From NCBI RefSeq assembly GCF_009208775.1, contig NZ_WFLM01000003.1, positions 101,374 through 165,373 on the forward strand: a DNA stretch of 64,000 nt. Reading direction: 5' to 3'. The position numbers and the translations under genes are program-made. Of the stretch, positions 1 through 9,687 are shown in pieces (positions within the stretch are counted from its first letter, which is position 1; every line of letters begins with the position of its first letter). Source of the stretch: Silvanigrella paludirubra (GTDB lineage Bacteria; Bdellovibrionota_B; Oligoflexia; Silvanigrellales; Silvanigrellaceae). The notes beneath the pieces were generated by a model. That model was not told the origin of the DNA. It worked only from the letters and a program-made list of their open reading frames with translations, and ran no database searches.

Positions 1-1230
1 GATAAATATAGTTTAAATCATACAATTGCAAAATTAAACTCACTATATGATTTAGAGTCCATTCAAGTGACCAAAGAAAAAACGGAAAATTGTGCTTTAT
101 TTGAATTATCTTGTATTGTTACTCAAACGTCTTTAATTGAACCGGAATACAATATTACCATAAAAGGAAATAAAACATTTTCTAAAAAAATAATTTACAG
201 TTATTTATTAACTTTTATTGGATTAATTATAATTTTTTCCATTTTAGGTTTTTTGCTTTTTAAAAAAATAAAAAAACCTTTAGAAAATATTTCTGAAAAA
301 CTAATTCCTAAGCTATTAAAACATATTGAAAACGGAGAAAAAATTGATTATAAAATAGTAAAAAGCACAAAAGAAATAGATGAAATTTGCAAAAACTTAA
401 TTGAAATGTCTGAAAATTTATTCTCTAGTAAAAATAATCTTAATGATATTTTAATAAAATCTCAAATAAATGATGCCATAGCAAATTCAACAAAAATGTT
501 TGCACATGATGTTAGAAAACCATTTTCTATCATTAAATTATTAATTGACAACATTGAAAAAGAAAATGATTTTGAAAAGGTTAAATCAATTTTAACCTCT
601 ACCATCCCATTTATGAATCAAGCAAAAAATTCAGTTGATAACTTAATTTCAGACATTTTAGAAATTGGCTCTGATGCACTACCTAAACTTGAGGCCATAA
701 CTCCAGAAATTCTAATAAATTCTGTCATAAATGAACTTTTACTCACTGAAAACAAAAAATATATAGAATTCTATTATAGTTTTAATCATAGCTATAAATT
801 TAATGTTGATAAAAATAAAATTCATAGGGTTTTTTCAAACATTATATTTAATGCCATTGAAGCCATAAATAAATCAGGTAAAATATGGATAAAAACAAAA
901 GAAATAAAAATAAATGAAAATTTATTTATAGAGTTTTGTATTGGAAATAATGGCAGTTATATCTCAAAAGAAAAATCAGCAAAAATATTTGATGCTTTTT
1001 TTACTTATAATAAATTAGGTGGCACAGGCTTAGGCCTTGCCATTGTTCAAAAAATAATTCGTGCACATGGTGGAACTATAGTTTGCACTTCTAAATATAA
1101 TGAAGATATGAATAAATCCTCTGTTGAATTTATTTTTACATTGCCAATTGCAAAAATTCTAAAAGAACGTACCTTAATTGATTTTGCTAAATCTACAAAT
1201 GATATATCATTAGAAAAACTTATTATTTAA
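1..1230 (+). CDS. sensor histidine kinase, 5' end outside window
   Basis: The reading frame is open from base 1, so the gene begins upstream and only its C-terminal part is visible. A hydrophobic membrane segment lies at about bases 190-260, followed by a charged HAMP-like linker. The phospho-acceptor H-box FAHDVRKPF has its His codon at 505-507. The N-box NIIFNAIEAI and the G-box GGTGLGLAIV of an HATPase_c domain follow. This is the layout of a membrane two-component kinase that autophosphorylates on His. No response regulator is visible here. The stop lies 3 bases from the convergent CHAP gene. The sensed signal cannot be inferred because the sensor part is cut off. Confidence 0.9.
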   Translation, partial: DKYSLNHTIAKLNSLYDLESIQVTKEKTENCALFELSCIVTQTSLIEPEYNITIKGNKTFSKKIIYSYLLTFIGLIIIFSILGFLLFKKIKKPLENISEKLIPKLLKHIENGEKIDYKIVKSTKEIDEICKNLIEMSENLFSSKNNLNDILIKSQINDAIANSTKMFAHDVRKPFSIIKLLIDNIEKENDFEKVKSILTSTIPFMNQAKNSVDNLISDILEIGSDALPKLEAITPEILINSVINELLLTENKKYIEFYYSFNHSYKFNVDKNKIHRVFSNIIFNAIEAINKSGKIWIKTKEIKINENLFIEFCIGNNGSYISKEKSAKIFDAFFTYNKLGGTGLGLAIVQKIIRAHGGTIVCTSKYNEDMNKSSVEFIFTLPIAKILKERTLIDFAKSTNDISLEKLII

Positions 1231-1233
1231 TTT

Positions 1234-1938
1234 TTAAATCTCAGGATTTACCCAGCCTAAAATCAATTCAGCTTTTGCTTGATTATCTTTTTTTGAAGGA
1301 TCAAATTTTGCATAATCAATATCATATAATATATATTTATTATCTTTTTGTTCTAATTTAATTCTTCTAGAATATTTATTAGGATCTTCCCATTTTTCAT
1401 TGTTATAATTTGATTCTGCTAAATCTAAGTAACCCTTTGTTGTATCTAGATTAACTACAACAGCAACATGCCCAAATGGTAAATCTGAATCCATTGCTAA
1501 TTTTTTATATATTATTAAGTTTCCAACTTTAGGAATAATGTTTGAAAAGTTTTTTTCTTTTTTTAAAATAACTTTTTCTTTTGAGTTTAATTTTTCAGCA
1601 TGATTCAAATCAAAAATTTCATTTGCTGTTTCTACTGAACCAAAAGTAATTCCTTTTTGCCTAATCCACCATCTTCTAGCAAACTCTACACACTGCCACT
1701 TTATCCCAGTATAAACATCTTTATTTAAAGCAAGAGTTTTCCCAGATAAATTATTAGGTTCAGGATTTACACATAAAGATCGGCAATTTGAATAAGCTTC
1801 AACCCCATTATTCTCCCCTAATTTTTCACCATAATTCGTTATGCATTTATGTTCTGCTGTATTTTTACAAGCATCAGGAATAGAAAACGCACTTAAATTA
1901 GCAAAAAATAACAAATAACAAAATAAAATTCTTTTCAT
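1234..1938 (-). CDS. secreted CHAP-domain amidase, glutathionylspermidine-amidase-like
   Basis: The 234-residue protein begins with a typical Sec signal peptide ending near residue 18. The CHAP core has the catalytic Cys in GIKWQCVEFARRWW (Cys83) and the His in PFGHVAVVV (His157). The context around the Cys resembles the amidase half of bifunctional glutathionylspermidine synthetase/amidase more than phage endolysins. The synthetase half is absent. CHAP enzymes cleave amide bonds in peptidoglycan or in glutathionyl-polyamines. The signal peptide places this one in the periplasm or outside the cell, which favours a peptide or cell-wall substrate. Six Cys besides the catalytic one lie upstream of it, including one in the signal peptide, so disulfides are possible in the mature protein. 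The exact substrate is unknown. Confidence 0.8.
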   Translation of the reverse strand: MKRILFCYLLFFANLSAFSIPDACKNTAEHKCITNYGEKLGENNGVEAYSNCRSLCVNPEPNNLSGKTLALNKDVYTGIKWQCVEFARRWWIRQKGITFGSVETANEIFDLNHAEKLNSKEKVILKKEKNFSNIIPKVGNLIIYKKLAMDSDLPFGHVAVVVNLDTTKGYLDLAESNYNNEKWEDPNKYSRRIKLEQKDNKYILYDIDYAKFDPSKKDNQAKAELILGWVNPEI

Positions 1939-2196
1939 AATTATATCCCCCTAAACAAATTAACTACAATAACTTAAATTTTTATTCAGCAAAATTTAAT
2001 ATTTTTTTAAAATTAATTTAAATTATTATTTATTCAAATTAATTTTAATTAATTTTTTTTATTTTTAATTATATAATAATTTCAATAATTTTTATTAAAT
2101 ATAACAAATTTTTATAAACACAAAGCCTGTTTTTATTCCAATCATTATGATATGTTCTATTACTTATTATATTTTATTTAATAAAAAGGAAATAAA

Positions 2197-2667
2197 ATGA
2201 ATATTATTGAGAAATTTAAAAATAAATTACCTGCAAATACACTCTTAAAAATGATCCGATTTTGGCCACCTTATTTAGGGGCTGGAATTAAAGTTACAAA
2301 TATTAGTGACGATTTTTTAAAGTTAGATGTTGAAATGAATTTATCTTGGTACAACAAAAATTTTGTAGGAACACATTTTGGTGGATCTTTATTTTCAATG
2401 ACAGATCCTTTTTATATGTTGATGCTTATTAAATCTTTAGGATCAGAATATATAATTTGGGATAAAGCTTCTAAAATTGAATTTATGAAGCCAGGAGTTG
2501 GAATTGTCAAAGCACATTTCGAATTTACCACAGAAGAATTAGAAGAAATTAAGCATAATTGCCAAAACAGAAAAAAACATTTATTTAATAAAGAAGTATA
2601 TATATTTGATGATAAAGGCGATCTTATTGCTAAAGTTGAAAAAACTTTATATGTAAAAAAGAAGTAA
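2197..2667 (+). CDS. DUF4442 hotdog-fold thioesterase-like protein
   Basis: This 156-residue protein has the DUF4442 pattern: a basic N-terminal helix, the segment NFVGTHFGGSLFSMTDPFYM corresponding to the hotdog central helix, and a C-terminal beta strand block. DUF4442 proteins belong to the hotdog superfamily and are presumed acyl-CoA thioesterases, but a substrate is rarely known. There is no signal peptide, so it should be cytosolic. The start has an upstream AAAAGG ribosome-binding site. It stands alone between a minus-strand amidase and a convergent glycosyltransferase. Confidence 0.8.
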   Translation: MNIIEKFKNKLPANTLLKMIRFWPPYLGAGIKVTNISDDFLKLDVEMNLSWYNKNFVGTHFGGSLFSMTDPFYMLMLIKSLGSEYIIWDKASKIEFMKPGVGIVKAHFEFTTEELEEIKHNCQNRKKHLFNKEVYIFDDKGDLIAKVEKTLYVKKK

Positions 2668-2721
2668 TTTTATTATCAAAACTCATTCCTTCTAAAAAAT
2701 AGAAGTCGGATTTAAGCCTAC

Positions 2722-3984
2722 TTATTTAGTTAAAGGCAAAGATTCAGATAAAGGTATTGGATCAGAAATATAATTTGAATTTGCTTTTTTTAATGAAATT
2801 AATAGACAAATAATTAAAATTAGTCCACTTGATGGCAAGAGGTAATATGTTCTAATCCATTTGGTATAAATTCCACCATCTCCAATATCTAACCCTAAAA
2901 TCGCACATGAAATTGAAAATAAAATAATTAAAAAATAATTATATTTGCTGATTACTGAAGAAATTATGAAAATACTAGGCAATAATAAAATATAAACACT
3001 TTTCCCATTTGAAGTTAAAAGAGAAATAAAAAGGCACAACAAAGAAAAATCATAAAATATTTTTAAATTTTTTGATAATAAAATTTTTGTTTTATTGAAA
3101 AAATAAACCAAAAACAAGCCGCACAAAGAAATAATAAACATTTTTTTTATAATAATAGAATTATTAAAACTAATTGGAAAATATCTATCTATAAAAGAAA
3201 ATAGTGAAATGTTTGAATCCCCAGAGACAGAACCCTGTCTAAATATTTCAATTTTAAGCTCATTAAACCATAAATAGTTTTGCTCAATAAATATTTTAAA
3301 TTTATAGGTAAATAAAGGAATAAAACTTATAAAAATAACTGAAAAAATAGTTAAAAAAACCGCTTTTATATTTTTTTGATATAAAAAATACATTAAAAAT
3401 ATCAAAAAATAAGGCTTTATAAAACATGAAATTGCCAAAATAAAAAAAGACATATTATTATTGTGTCTTAATAAATAAAAAGAGTATATGTACAAAAAAA
3501 GCAATAATATATTAATTTGCCCTAAGTGCAATTCTCTCACATAAAAAACCCCTAATGGCAACAATGAAAACAAAAATACTAAGATTAAATATGAATTTAT
3601 ATTTTTTTTATTTTTCAGTTTTTCAATTAAAATTTCGCTACCTAATAAAAAACAATACAAAAAATTAAAAAACATTAAAAGAGAAATAAAAAAGGAATAT
3701 AAATATTTTGCATATGTAAAAGAAAATAAAGTAAAAGGGATAAATAAATAAGCTGAAAATGGAGAATATTTAAAACGATAAAAACCATCTTCGTCAGGTC
3801 GATAAAGATTTTCACCTAACAATGCACGTTTTGCACTTTTATAATAAACTTCAAAATCACTTTGCCAATAACGGCCATTTTTTAGCTCAAAAAAAATAAA
3901 TATAATCGTAAAAATAATAAAGAAAAAAAATAAGAATTCCCTCATTCGAGAATTCTTATAAATTTCATTTTTAAATACGGACAT
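2722..3984 (-). CDS. GT87-family membrane glycosyltransferase
   Basis: This 420-residue integral membrane protein has about ten hydrophobic helices. After the first helix the loop reads SDFEVYYKSAKRALLGENLY and then FKYSPFSAYL, the signature of the GT87 (DUF2029) family. The second family motif, LHLGQINILLLFLY, is also present. GT87 enzymes are GT-C fold transferases that use polyprenyl-phosphate sugars and act on the outer face of the membrane; the best known are mycobacterial mannosyltransferases. The conserved acidic Asp in the SDF loop is kept. No glycan-assembly partner lies beside it, so the acceptor is unknown. Confidence 0.85.
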   Translation of the reverse strand: MSVFKNEIYKNSRMREFLFFFFIIFTIIFIFFELKNGRYWQSDFEVYYKSAKRALLGENLYRPDEDGFYRFKYSPFSAYLFIPFTLFSFTYAKYLYSFFISLLMFFNFLYCFLLGSEILIEKLKNKKNINSYLILVFLFSLLPLGVFYVRELHLGQINILLLFLYIYSFYLLRHNNNMSFFILAISCFIKPYFLIFLMYFLYQKNIKAVFLTIFSVIFISFIPLFTYKFKIFIEQNYLWFNELKIEIFRQGSVSGDSNISLFSFIDRYFPISFNNSIIIKKMFIISLCGLFLVYFFNKTKILLSKNLKIFYDFSLLCLFISLLTSNGKSVYILLLPSIFIISSVISKYNYFLIILFSISCAILGLDIGDGGIYTKWIRTYYLLPSSGLILIICLLISLKKANSNYISDPIPLSESLPLTK

Positions 3985-4063
3985 TTTAATTTTCCTAATT
4001 ATAGAGCTTATCTAAAATTAAGAATATCAAAAGGGTTAAAGTTTACAAATTATTGCTGTCAAA

Positions 4064-4945
4064 TTAAATACCTAGGGCTTTTTTAAGAGTAATTCCCATA
4101 TCAGCAGGACTCATAGCAACATGCAAACCACAAGATTTCATGGCTTCAATTTTTTCTTCTGCCGTTCCTTTTCCGCCACTAATAATGGCACCAGCATGGC
4201 CCATACGTTTGCCTTTAGGAGCTGTTTGTCCTGCAATAAACCCTACTACAGGCTTTTTCATATTTCTTTTAATCCATTCCGCAGCTTCAATTTCAAGATT
4301 TCCACCAATTTCACCAATCATGATGATAGCATCGGTATCTTGATCTTTTTGAAACATTTCAAGAACATCAATAAAGCTTGTGCCATTAATAGGATCGCCA
4401 CCAATACCAACACAAGTAGATTGGCCTATTCCTAAAGCAGAAGTTTGTCCAACCGCTTCATATGTTAATGTTCCTGACTTACTTATAATTCCTACCCTAC
4501 CTGGCAAGTGAATATGGCCAGGCATAATTCCAATTTTACATTTATCACCAGGAGTAATAACTCCAGGACAATTTGGTCCCACTAAACGAGTACGGCCACC
4601 TGCATTTAAAAGCGCTTTTTTTACTCTAAGCATGTCTAAAACAGGAATTCCCTCTGTAATAGCAACGATAAGTTCTATTCCAGCATCAATTGCTTCTAGA
4701 ATAGAATCGGCAGCAAAAGGAGGAGGCACAAAAATCATAGATGCATTTGCACCTGTTTTATGCATAGCTTCTGCAACAGTATTAAATACAGGGCGATCTA
4801 AAACAGAAGAGCCTCCTTTTCCAGGAACAACTCCACCAACTAAATTTGTTCCGTATTCTGCACATTTTTCAGAATGAAATTTGCCTGCACTTCCTGAAAT
4901 TCCTTGGCATATAAGTTTTGTTTGTTTTCCAACGAGAATTGACAT
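4064..4945 (-). CDS. sucD: succinyl-CoA ligase alpha subunit
   Basis: SucD (293 residues, standard length) catalyses the reversible conversion of succinyl-CoA plus NDP and phosphate to succinate, NTP and CoA in the TCA cycle, together with SucC. The N-terminal CoA-binding Rossmann domain contains [16 protein letters not shown]. The C-terminal ligase domain has the phospho-His motif GHAGAI with His250. The loop SKSGTLTYE is conserved. It follows sucC by 26 bases, so the two are almost certainly cotranscribed. Confidence 0.97.
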   Translation of the reverse strand: MSILVGKQTKLICQGISGSAGKFHSEKCAEYGTNLVGGVVPGKGGSSVLDRPVFNTVAEAMHKTGANASMIFVPPPFAADSILEAIDAGIELIVAITEGIPVLDMLRVKKALLNAGGRTRLVGPNCPGVITPGDKCKIGIMPGHIHLPGRVGIISKSGTLTYEAVGQTSALGIGQSTCVGIGGDPINGTSFIDVLEMFQKDQDTDAIIMIGEIGGNLEIEAAEWIKRNMKKPVVGFIAGQTAPKGKRMGHAGAIISGGKGTAEEKIEAMKSCGLHVAMSPADMGITLKKALGI

Positions 4946-4971
4946 ATTATTTAACCCTTTTTAATCTTTTG

Positions 4972-6150
4972 TTACTTTACAGCATTTACTATTTTTTGTG
5001 CACCATCAGCCATTGATGACGCGCTTAAAATATTTAACCCAGATTCACTAAGAATTTTTTTACCAAGTTCTACGTTGGTACCTTCAAGACGAACAACAAG
5101 TGGAACTTTTAAACCAAGTTCTTTTGCAGCTGCAACAATACCATTTGCGATAACATCACATTTCATAATTCCGCCAAAGATATTTACAAATATACCTTTT
5201 ACAGCTTTATCACGTAAAATAATTCTAAATGCTTGAGTAACAGTCTCTTGATTAGCACCACCACCAACATCTAAAAAGTTTGATGGCTGACCACCAGTTT
5301 GTTTAATTATGTCCATAGTAGCCATTGCTAATCCGGCACCGTTTACAAGGCAACCAATGTTACCTTCTAAAGAAACATAACTTAAACCATATTTTGATGC
5401 CTCTAATTCTCTTGCATCATCTTCTTCATAATCGCGTAAATCTGCAATGTCTTGATGACGAAATAAAGCATTTTCATCAAAACTCATTTTGCAGTCTAAA
5501 ATGGCAATATTGCCTTGTTTAGTTAATACAAGAGGATTAATTTCTACCATTGAGCAATCATATGCTAAAAATGCTTGGTATAATCCTTTTAAAGTCTTCG
5601 CAAAATCTTTTGCCAATGGAGTTCCAAGGCCAAAACCTAATCCAAGACTCAATTTACGAATTGTAAATTCCTGAAGGCCTACAGTAGGATCAATGTCTGC
5701 TGTTATAATTTTCTCTGGATGTTTTTCAGCAACTTCCTCTATGTCCATTCCGCCTTCTGTAGAAGCCATAATTCCAATTGTTGCTGTCTCGCGATTTACA
5801 ACAAGAGCAAAATAGTATTCTTTATCAATATCGCAGCCTTCAGCTACTAAAAGTTTATTTACTTTTTTGCCTTGAGGGCCAGTTTGATTTGTAATTAAAG
5901 TCATTCCAAGCATTTTTTCAGCAATTGAAAATGCTTCTTCTGGACTTTTTGCTAATTTTACTCCGCCCGCTTTACCGCGACCACCTGAATGAACTTGAGC
6001 TTTAACAACAGCAACTTTGCCATCTTTTCCACAAGAAAGACTGCGCGCAGCCCATTCCGCTTCCGTAGCAGTATATGCAAGTTTGCCTTTAGGAATACTT
6101 AAACCAAAACGGGATAGTAGCTCCTTCGCCTGATACTCATGAATATTCAT
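4972..6150 (-). CDS. sucC: succinyl-CoA ligase beta subunit
   Basis: SucC is the ATP-grasp beta subunit that sets nucleotide specificity. It begins [16 protein letters not shown], the standard N-terminus. I start it at base 6150 (ATG) because a GGAG ribosome-binding site sits just upstream; a longer frame would need a TTG at 6162 that overlaps that site. The length of 392 residues is normal. ATP-grasp residues around [19 protein letters not shown] are intact, as is the C-terminal [14 protein letters not shown] segment. It is the first gene of a two-gene operon with sucD and is preceded by a predicted promoter. Confidence 0.97.
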   Translation of the reverse strand: MNIHEYQAKELLSRFGLSIPKGKLAYTATEAEWAARSLSCGKDGKVAVVKAQVHSGGRGKAGGVKLAKSPEEAFSIAEKMLGMTLITNQTGPQGKKVNKLLVAEGCDIDKEYYFALVVNRETATIGIMASTEGGMDIEEVAEKHPEKIITADIDPTVGLQEFTIRKLSLGLGFGLGTPLAKDFAKTLKGLYQAFLAYDCSMVEINPLVLTKQGNIAILDCKMSFDENALFRHQDIADLRDYEEDDARELEASKYGLSYVSLEGNIGCLVNGAGLAMATMDIIKQTGGQPSNFLDVGGGANQETVTQAFRIILRDKAVKGIFVNIFGGIMKCDVIANGIVAAAKELGLKVPLVVRLEGTNVELGKKILSESGLNILSASSMADGAQKIVNAVK

Positions 6151-6203
6151 GAAACTCTCCAAAATATATAAAAGACCATATGAATGAAACGGGCACCAAG
6201 CCC

Positions 6204-6230
6204 ACTATACATTTAAGACAATTGTCTCAA
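6204..6230 (-). promoter_or_regulatory. putative sucCD promoter with internal inverted repeat
   Basis: On the minus strand a good -10 element TATAGT (6204-6209) lies 15 bases from TTGAGA (6225-6230), or 17 bases from TGTTGA. The perfect 12-base palindrome AGACAATTGTCT (6216-6227) sits between the two elements, where a regulator could block or enhance polymerase. A small GGGC/GCCC hairpin (6191-6203) follows in the leader. These are pattern matches only. Confidence 0.4.
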
Positions 6231-6313
6231 CAGTGAGCGACTTTACAATTATTTTTAAGGGAGTGAAAGGGCGAGAATAAATGAATATAGAGATAAATTG
6301 AATATTTTTTAAT

Positions 6314-6616
6314 TTAGTTTTTAGGTTCTTCAGGAACAAGAGCACTTAAACTGCTAGATAGATTTTTTAAAGAACCAGATAATAATGAGGATTGTTTATG
6401 AAGTTCTCTTAATTGTTCTTTCATCATTTGCTGAATAATAGACATTCTATTATTTTGATTTCCAGCTTTTTTTAGCTCATTATCAATAAATTCTTGAAAC
6501 TTATAAGCCTCTTCTCTTTTTTCCTCTGTAAGAGCTTGAAAATATTCTTTTCTTTTTTGTAAGGCTTTTAGAAGAGCGGGTGAATGTAGCTCTATATAAT
6601 TGTTATCTTTATTCAA
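6314..6616 (-). CDS. small helical hypothetical protein
   Basis: This 100-residue soluble protein is rich in Lys, Glu, Gln and Leu and is probably mostly alpha-helical. The central block from KALQKRKEYFQALTEEKREE to MMKEQLRELHKQ looks like helix-turn-helix coiled coil. Its layout distantly recalls the DUF3135 family, but I cannot confirm that. The start codon is TTG (6614-6616) with a well-placed GGAG site six bases upstream, and a predicted promoter precedes it. The C-terminus is a Ser/Leu-rich helix ending in a short Pro/Glu tail. No function can be assigned. Confidence 0.7.
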   Translation of the reverse strand: MNKDNNYIELHSPALLKALQKRKEYFQALTEEKREEAYKFQEFIDNELKKAGNQNNRMSIIQQMMKEQLRELHKQSSLLSGSLKNLSSSLSALVPEEPKN

Positions 6617-6660
6617 AACGCGCTCCTAATTCTTAATATAAATGCATACCGAAAGTGTAC

Positions 6661-6690
6661 GTTATACCATAATGCTATAATTATGAGCAA
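6661..6690 (-). promoter_or_regulatory. putative promoter of the small helical protein gene
   Basis: Minus-strand TTGCTC (6685-6690) and TATAAC (6661-6666) are separated by 18 bases. Transcription would start about 35 bases before the TTG start at 6616. The match is reasonable for a sigma-70-type promoter but not proven. Confidence 0.4.
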
Positions 6691-7147
6691 TTTGCTAGGG
6701 GTTTTTTGTTTTTTATAAATTTATTTGATAAGATTACAAATTGATTAAAATAAGAAAATATTTCATAAATTGATTATGGTATTTAGTTCTATAATATTAG
6801 ATACTTACATAATAATTAGATATATTATTTAAATTTTTTTCTTTTCATTTTTATTTTAAAATTTATTTTAATTAGAAATAAAAGATAAAATATTTTAATA
6901 TATTTCATAAACTTTTACTTAATTTAATTTAATATTTTTATATATAAAACAAAATAACTTACCAAAAATATATATTTTAATTTATTGACAAAACAAATAA
7001 TTATTATACGATGATTTTGATTTTAGTTATAAATAGCACATAATTTAAGAAAATATTTTTATTGGTAGGCTTAAATAATTCTATTTATAAATAAATTCAA
7101 TCTCTTTAATTTCATTTTTATCAATATTAATAAGAATAGGAATAAAT
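6691..7147. other. long A+T-rich intergenic region
   Basis: This stretch separates a minus-strand gene from a plus-strand gene, so it must hold the promoter of the plus-strand secreted protein at 7148. It is almost pure A+T with frequent stops in all frames. I found no convincing ORF, hairpin terminator or repeat. Only the ribosome-binding site AGGAAT just before 7148 is clear. Confidence 0.5.
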
Positions 7148-7792
7148 ATGAATAAATTTACTTTTAGTTCAGGGATGCTAAAACTGGTTTTTTTTATCTC
7201 CCCTTTATCTGCAAATGCCTATTTACAAGGACATGCATTAGATCCTATAATTGATACAGATATAATTAAGCAATACACGCAACAACATCAGCCAAATGCA
7301 AATCAAACAAAATCAGCTTGTATAAAGGCAAATGGACAATCTAATCTATTTTATCAAGATCAAAGTCATCAAAATCAACAAGACAAACAGAAACAATCCT
7401 TAATTAAAATAACAAAAGACGAAGAAGATTGCCTCGATAAAAAATACTTATTTACTCAATGGGGACAAGAAACTGTTATTGCTCATTGTGATGTTAAACA
7501 AAATAGAGATTTTTTTTCTGACTGTTTTATTTATACTAAAAAAGGGAATGAATATTCTTACTATGCACAATTAATAATGGATTCAAGAGATCGAAAAGCA
7601 CATTTTTTTAGAGACGAATTCGATATAAATTCATTCAAAGATATTGATGCAGCAGTAAAAGAAAGAAATGCAAATAGATACGTTCCTTTTAATATGATTT
7701 ATTCCATTAACAGAAACGGTGGATTAGAACTTCATTTATTCGAAGGCAGTTCTTCCAAATTTCTTTATACCCAAACAATTAATCAAATGTAA
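7148..7792 (+). CDS. secreted protein of unknown function
   Basis: This 214-residue protein has an N-terminal hydrophobic segment ending in SANAY, consistent with signal peptidase cleavage near residue 24. The mature region begins with a Gln/Asn-rich, probably flexible stretch (about residues 40-80). The compact C-terminal half has four Cys (CLDKKY, HCDV, DCF and an earlier CIK) that could form disulfides. It ends close to, and convergent with, the cytochrome b561 gene. I do not recognise a family. A periplasmic or exported location is the only supported statement. Confidence 0.65.
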   Translation: MNKFTFSSGMLKLVFFISPLSANAYLQGHALDPIIDTDIIKQYTQQHQPNANQTKSACIKANGQSNLFYQDQSHQNQQDKQKQSLIKITKDEEDCLDKKYLFTQWGQETVIAHCDVKQNRDFFSDCFIYTKKGNEYSYYAQLIMDSRDRKAHFFRDEFDINSFKDIDAAVKERNANRYVPFNMIYSINRNGGLELHLFEGSSSKFLYTQTINQM

Positions 7793-7806
7793 TTTTTGAC
7801 TGTTAA

Positions 7807-8448
7807 TCATTTTTTCCTATATTGATTTCCACTAAACATAGACTGTGCCATAGGATATTTTCTTTTTATTTCGTGAAATATTATCATAAACACATGTAGT
7901 AAAACAAATATCATTGAAATATAAAAAATAATCTCGTGAACATCTTTAAGAAAACTTGATAATGGAGTCTTTTCTTTTAAAAGTGGAACATAACTAGTTA
8001 AAGGACCCATTCCAAAAATTTTAGCTGCTAAATATAAACCAGAAAATATTTGATAAACCATTAATATATAGACAATGATATATAATAATCCTGCATATTT
8101 ATCATGTCCCCAATTATCATGATCATCGTATTTTCTAGTTTGTATTAATTTAATAAAAGATTTTATATGTATCATATTTTTAAATTTAGCATGTTCTGGC
8201 CCAATAAATCCCCAAATTATTCTTAAAGTAATCCCAGCGGTCAAAGCATATCCAATTAAAGTATGATAGCGATAAAGAATTTCTTTTCCATTTTCATATT
8301 CTCTTATAAATTTTTTCAGCCAGATTGTGAGCATTAAACTAAATATACTTAAGGCATTCCACCAATGAAGAAATCTTAAAACAGGATCATAAACCTTTTT
8401 GACAACAAAATGCCTTTCTTCAATAACTTCTTTATTATTTAACGACAT
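7807..8448 (-). CDS. cytochrome b561-type membrane heme protein
   Basis: The 213-residue protein has four to five hydrophobic helices with His residues placed for two b-type hemes: RFLHWWNAL in helix 1, RYHTLIGYAL in helix 2 and DVHEIIFYIS plus LLHVFMIIFHE in the last helices. This is the cytochrome b561 / Ni-Fe hydrogenase b-subunit fold (Cytb_B561). Such proteins move electrons between quinones and periplasmic redox partners. No partner gene (hydrogenase, YceI or cytochrome c) is adjacent, so its donor is unknown. The C-terminal tail is cytoplasmic and basic. Confidence 0.85.
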   Translation of the reverse strand: MSLNNKEVIEERHFVVKKVYDPVLRFLHWWNALSIFSLMLTIWLKKFIREYENGKEILYRYHTLIGYALTAGITLRIIWGFIGPEHAKFKNMIHIKSFIKLIQTRKYDDHDNWGHDKYAGLLYIIVYILMVYQIFSGLYLAAKIFGMGPLTSYVPLLKEKTPLSSFLKDVHEIIFYISMIFVLLHVFMIIFHEIKRKYPMAQSMFSGNQYRKK

Positions 8449-8602
8449 AAATTTGTCTCCTATTTTATTTAAAAATATTATATTACATTTTTAGAAAAAA
8501 ATCTTAATATAAAAGATTAGAATCAAAAAAAAGCAAAAAAAGACTTTTGAAAAAAACGACAAATTATTATCACTATATATTTTTTTAAAAGTTAATAAAA
8601 CT

Positions 8603-9673
8603 TTAAATACCTAAATTATGCTTAATAGCATTTATTTTAGAAAGAATTTCTTCCCATTCTAAATCAAATTCGCTTTCAAAGATAACTCCTCCACCGGCAC
8701 ATATTTTAATATTTTCTTCATTCCATTGAATGCCTCGGATAGTACATATGCAAATTGATTTTTGATCATTTAATACAACTCCAAATGGAGCTGCATAATA
8801 TCCTCGATTGCTATGTTCTACAACAGATTCACTTAACCAATTTGATTGAGAATTTTTTGGAAGAGATCCAATTGCTGGGGTAGGGTGGATAACATCTATA
8901 AATTGATGAAATTGAAATAAATTTTGATTTTCAATTTCTATATTAATATCTGTTTTCAAGTGTATTAGTTTAGGTAATTCTAATAAATTCGTTTCTCCCA
9001 TTTTTATTTTACCAAATTTATTAAGTGATTGTTTAATTCCTTCAATAACATAATAATGCTCTTTTTGCATTTTAGGATCTAATAAAAATTCATTTTTATT
9101 TGTAGAAGAATTATTTGGAATTGTCCCAGCTAAAGCAATCGTATGAATATTCTTAACATTTTGTGTAAAAAGAAGTTCTGGTGAAGAACCTATAAATCCT
9201 GTATTTTTATTCCAAAAACCATAAATGTATGAATGCTTTTGATCTTTATTTTCTAATAATTTTTTTAATAAATATAATTTATTTAATTTATTTATTTTCA
9301 CATTTCCATTTATAAATGAATAAGGTACTGCTTTTTTTAATATATTATTTTTTATTTCTTCTTTTAGTTCTAAAAATTTTGATAAATAATATTCTTTGTT
9401 AACATTTTCCCATTTAATGTTTGGTTTTTCATCATTTTCAAATTGTAAAAAATCAGAAAACTCAGAGTATGTCATTTCAAAAAAAACTTCGCCCTTGCAA
9501 TAAGGTTTTGCTTTAGACAAATAAAAATTATTTAAATAAAAATAAGGTGGAGTTATTTTTTCTTCAAACGAATAATTTTCAAAAGAAGAAACCATACACC
9601 ATATTTTATTTTCGTTTGGAGATCCTATAAAATAAGCAGACTCCAAAAATTCGTTTAAAATATTCTTATTCAT
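8603..9673 (-). CDS. isochorismate synthase-like chorismate-binding enzyme
   Basis: The C-terminal chorismate-binding domain shows the family motifs in order: GFIGSSPELLF, IALAGTIPNN, HLKTDI, DVIHPTPAIGSLPK, GYYAAPFGVV, TIRGIQW and CAGGGVIFESEFDLEWEE. HPTPAIGSLPK favours isochorismate synthase (MenF/EntC/DhbC) over anthranilate or aminodeoxychorismate synthase. The product would feed menaquinone or a siderophore. I start it at ATG 9673, which has AAAGG nine bases upstream, rather than the TTG at 9682 abutting that site. It lies 14 bases after rluD in a four-gene operon. No other men or siderophore gene is in the window, so the pathway is inferred. Confidence 0.82.
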   Translation of the reverse strand: MNKNILNEFLESAYFIGSPNENKIWCMVSSFENYSFEEKITPPYFYLNNFYLSKAKPYCKGEVFFEMTYSEFSDFLQFENDEKPNIKWENVNKEYYLSKFLELKEEIKNNILKKAVPYSFINGNVKINKLNKLYLLKKLLENKDQKHSYIYGFWNKNTGFIGSSPELLFTQNVKNIHTIALAGTIPNNSSTNKNEFLLDPKMQKEHYYVIEGIKQSLNKFGKIKMGETNLLELPKLIHLKTDINIEIENQNLFQFHQFIDVIHPTPAIGSLPKNSQSNWLSESVVEHSNRGYYAAPFGVVLNDQKSICICTIRGIQWNEENIKICAGGGVIFESEFDLEWEEILSKINAIKHNLGI

Positions 9674-9687
9674 ATAAAACAACCTTT

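Noticed and set aside
4121..4877. ORFs opposite sucD and sucC
   Set aside because: They are antisense frames over well-conserved genes with no ribosome-binding sites.
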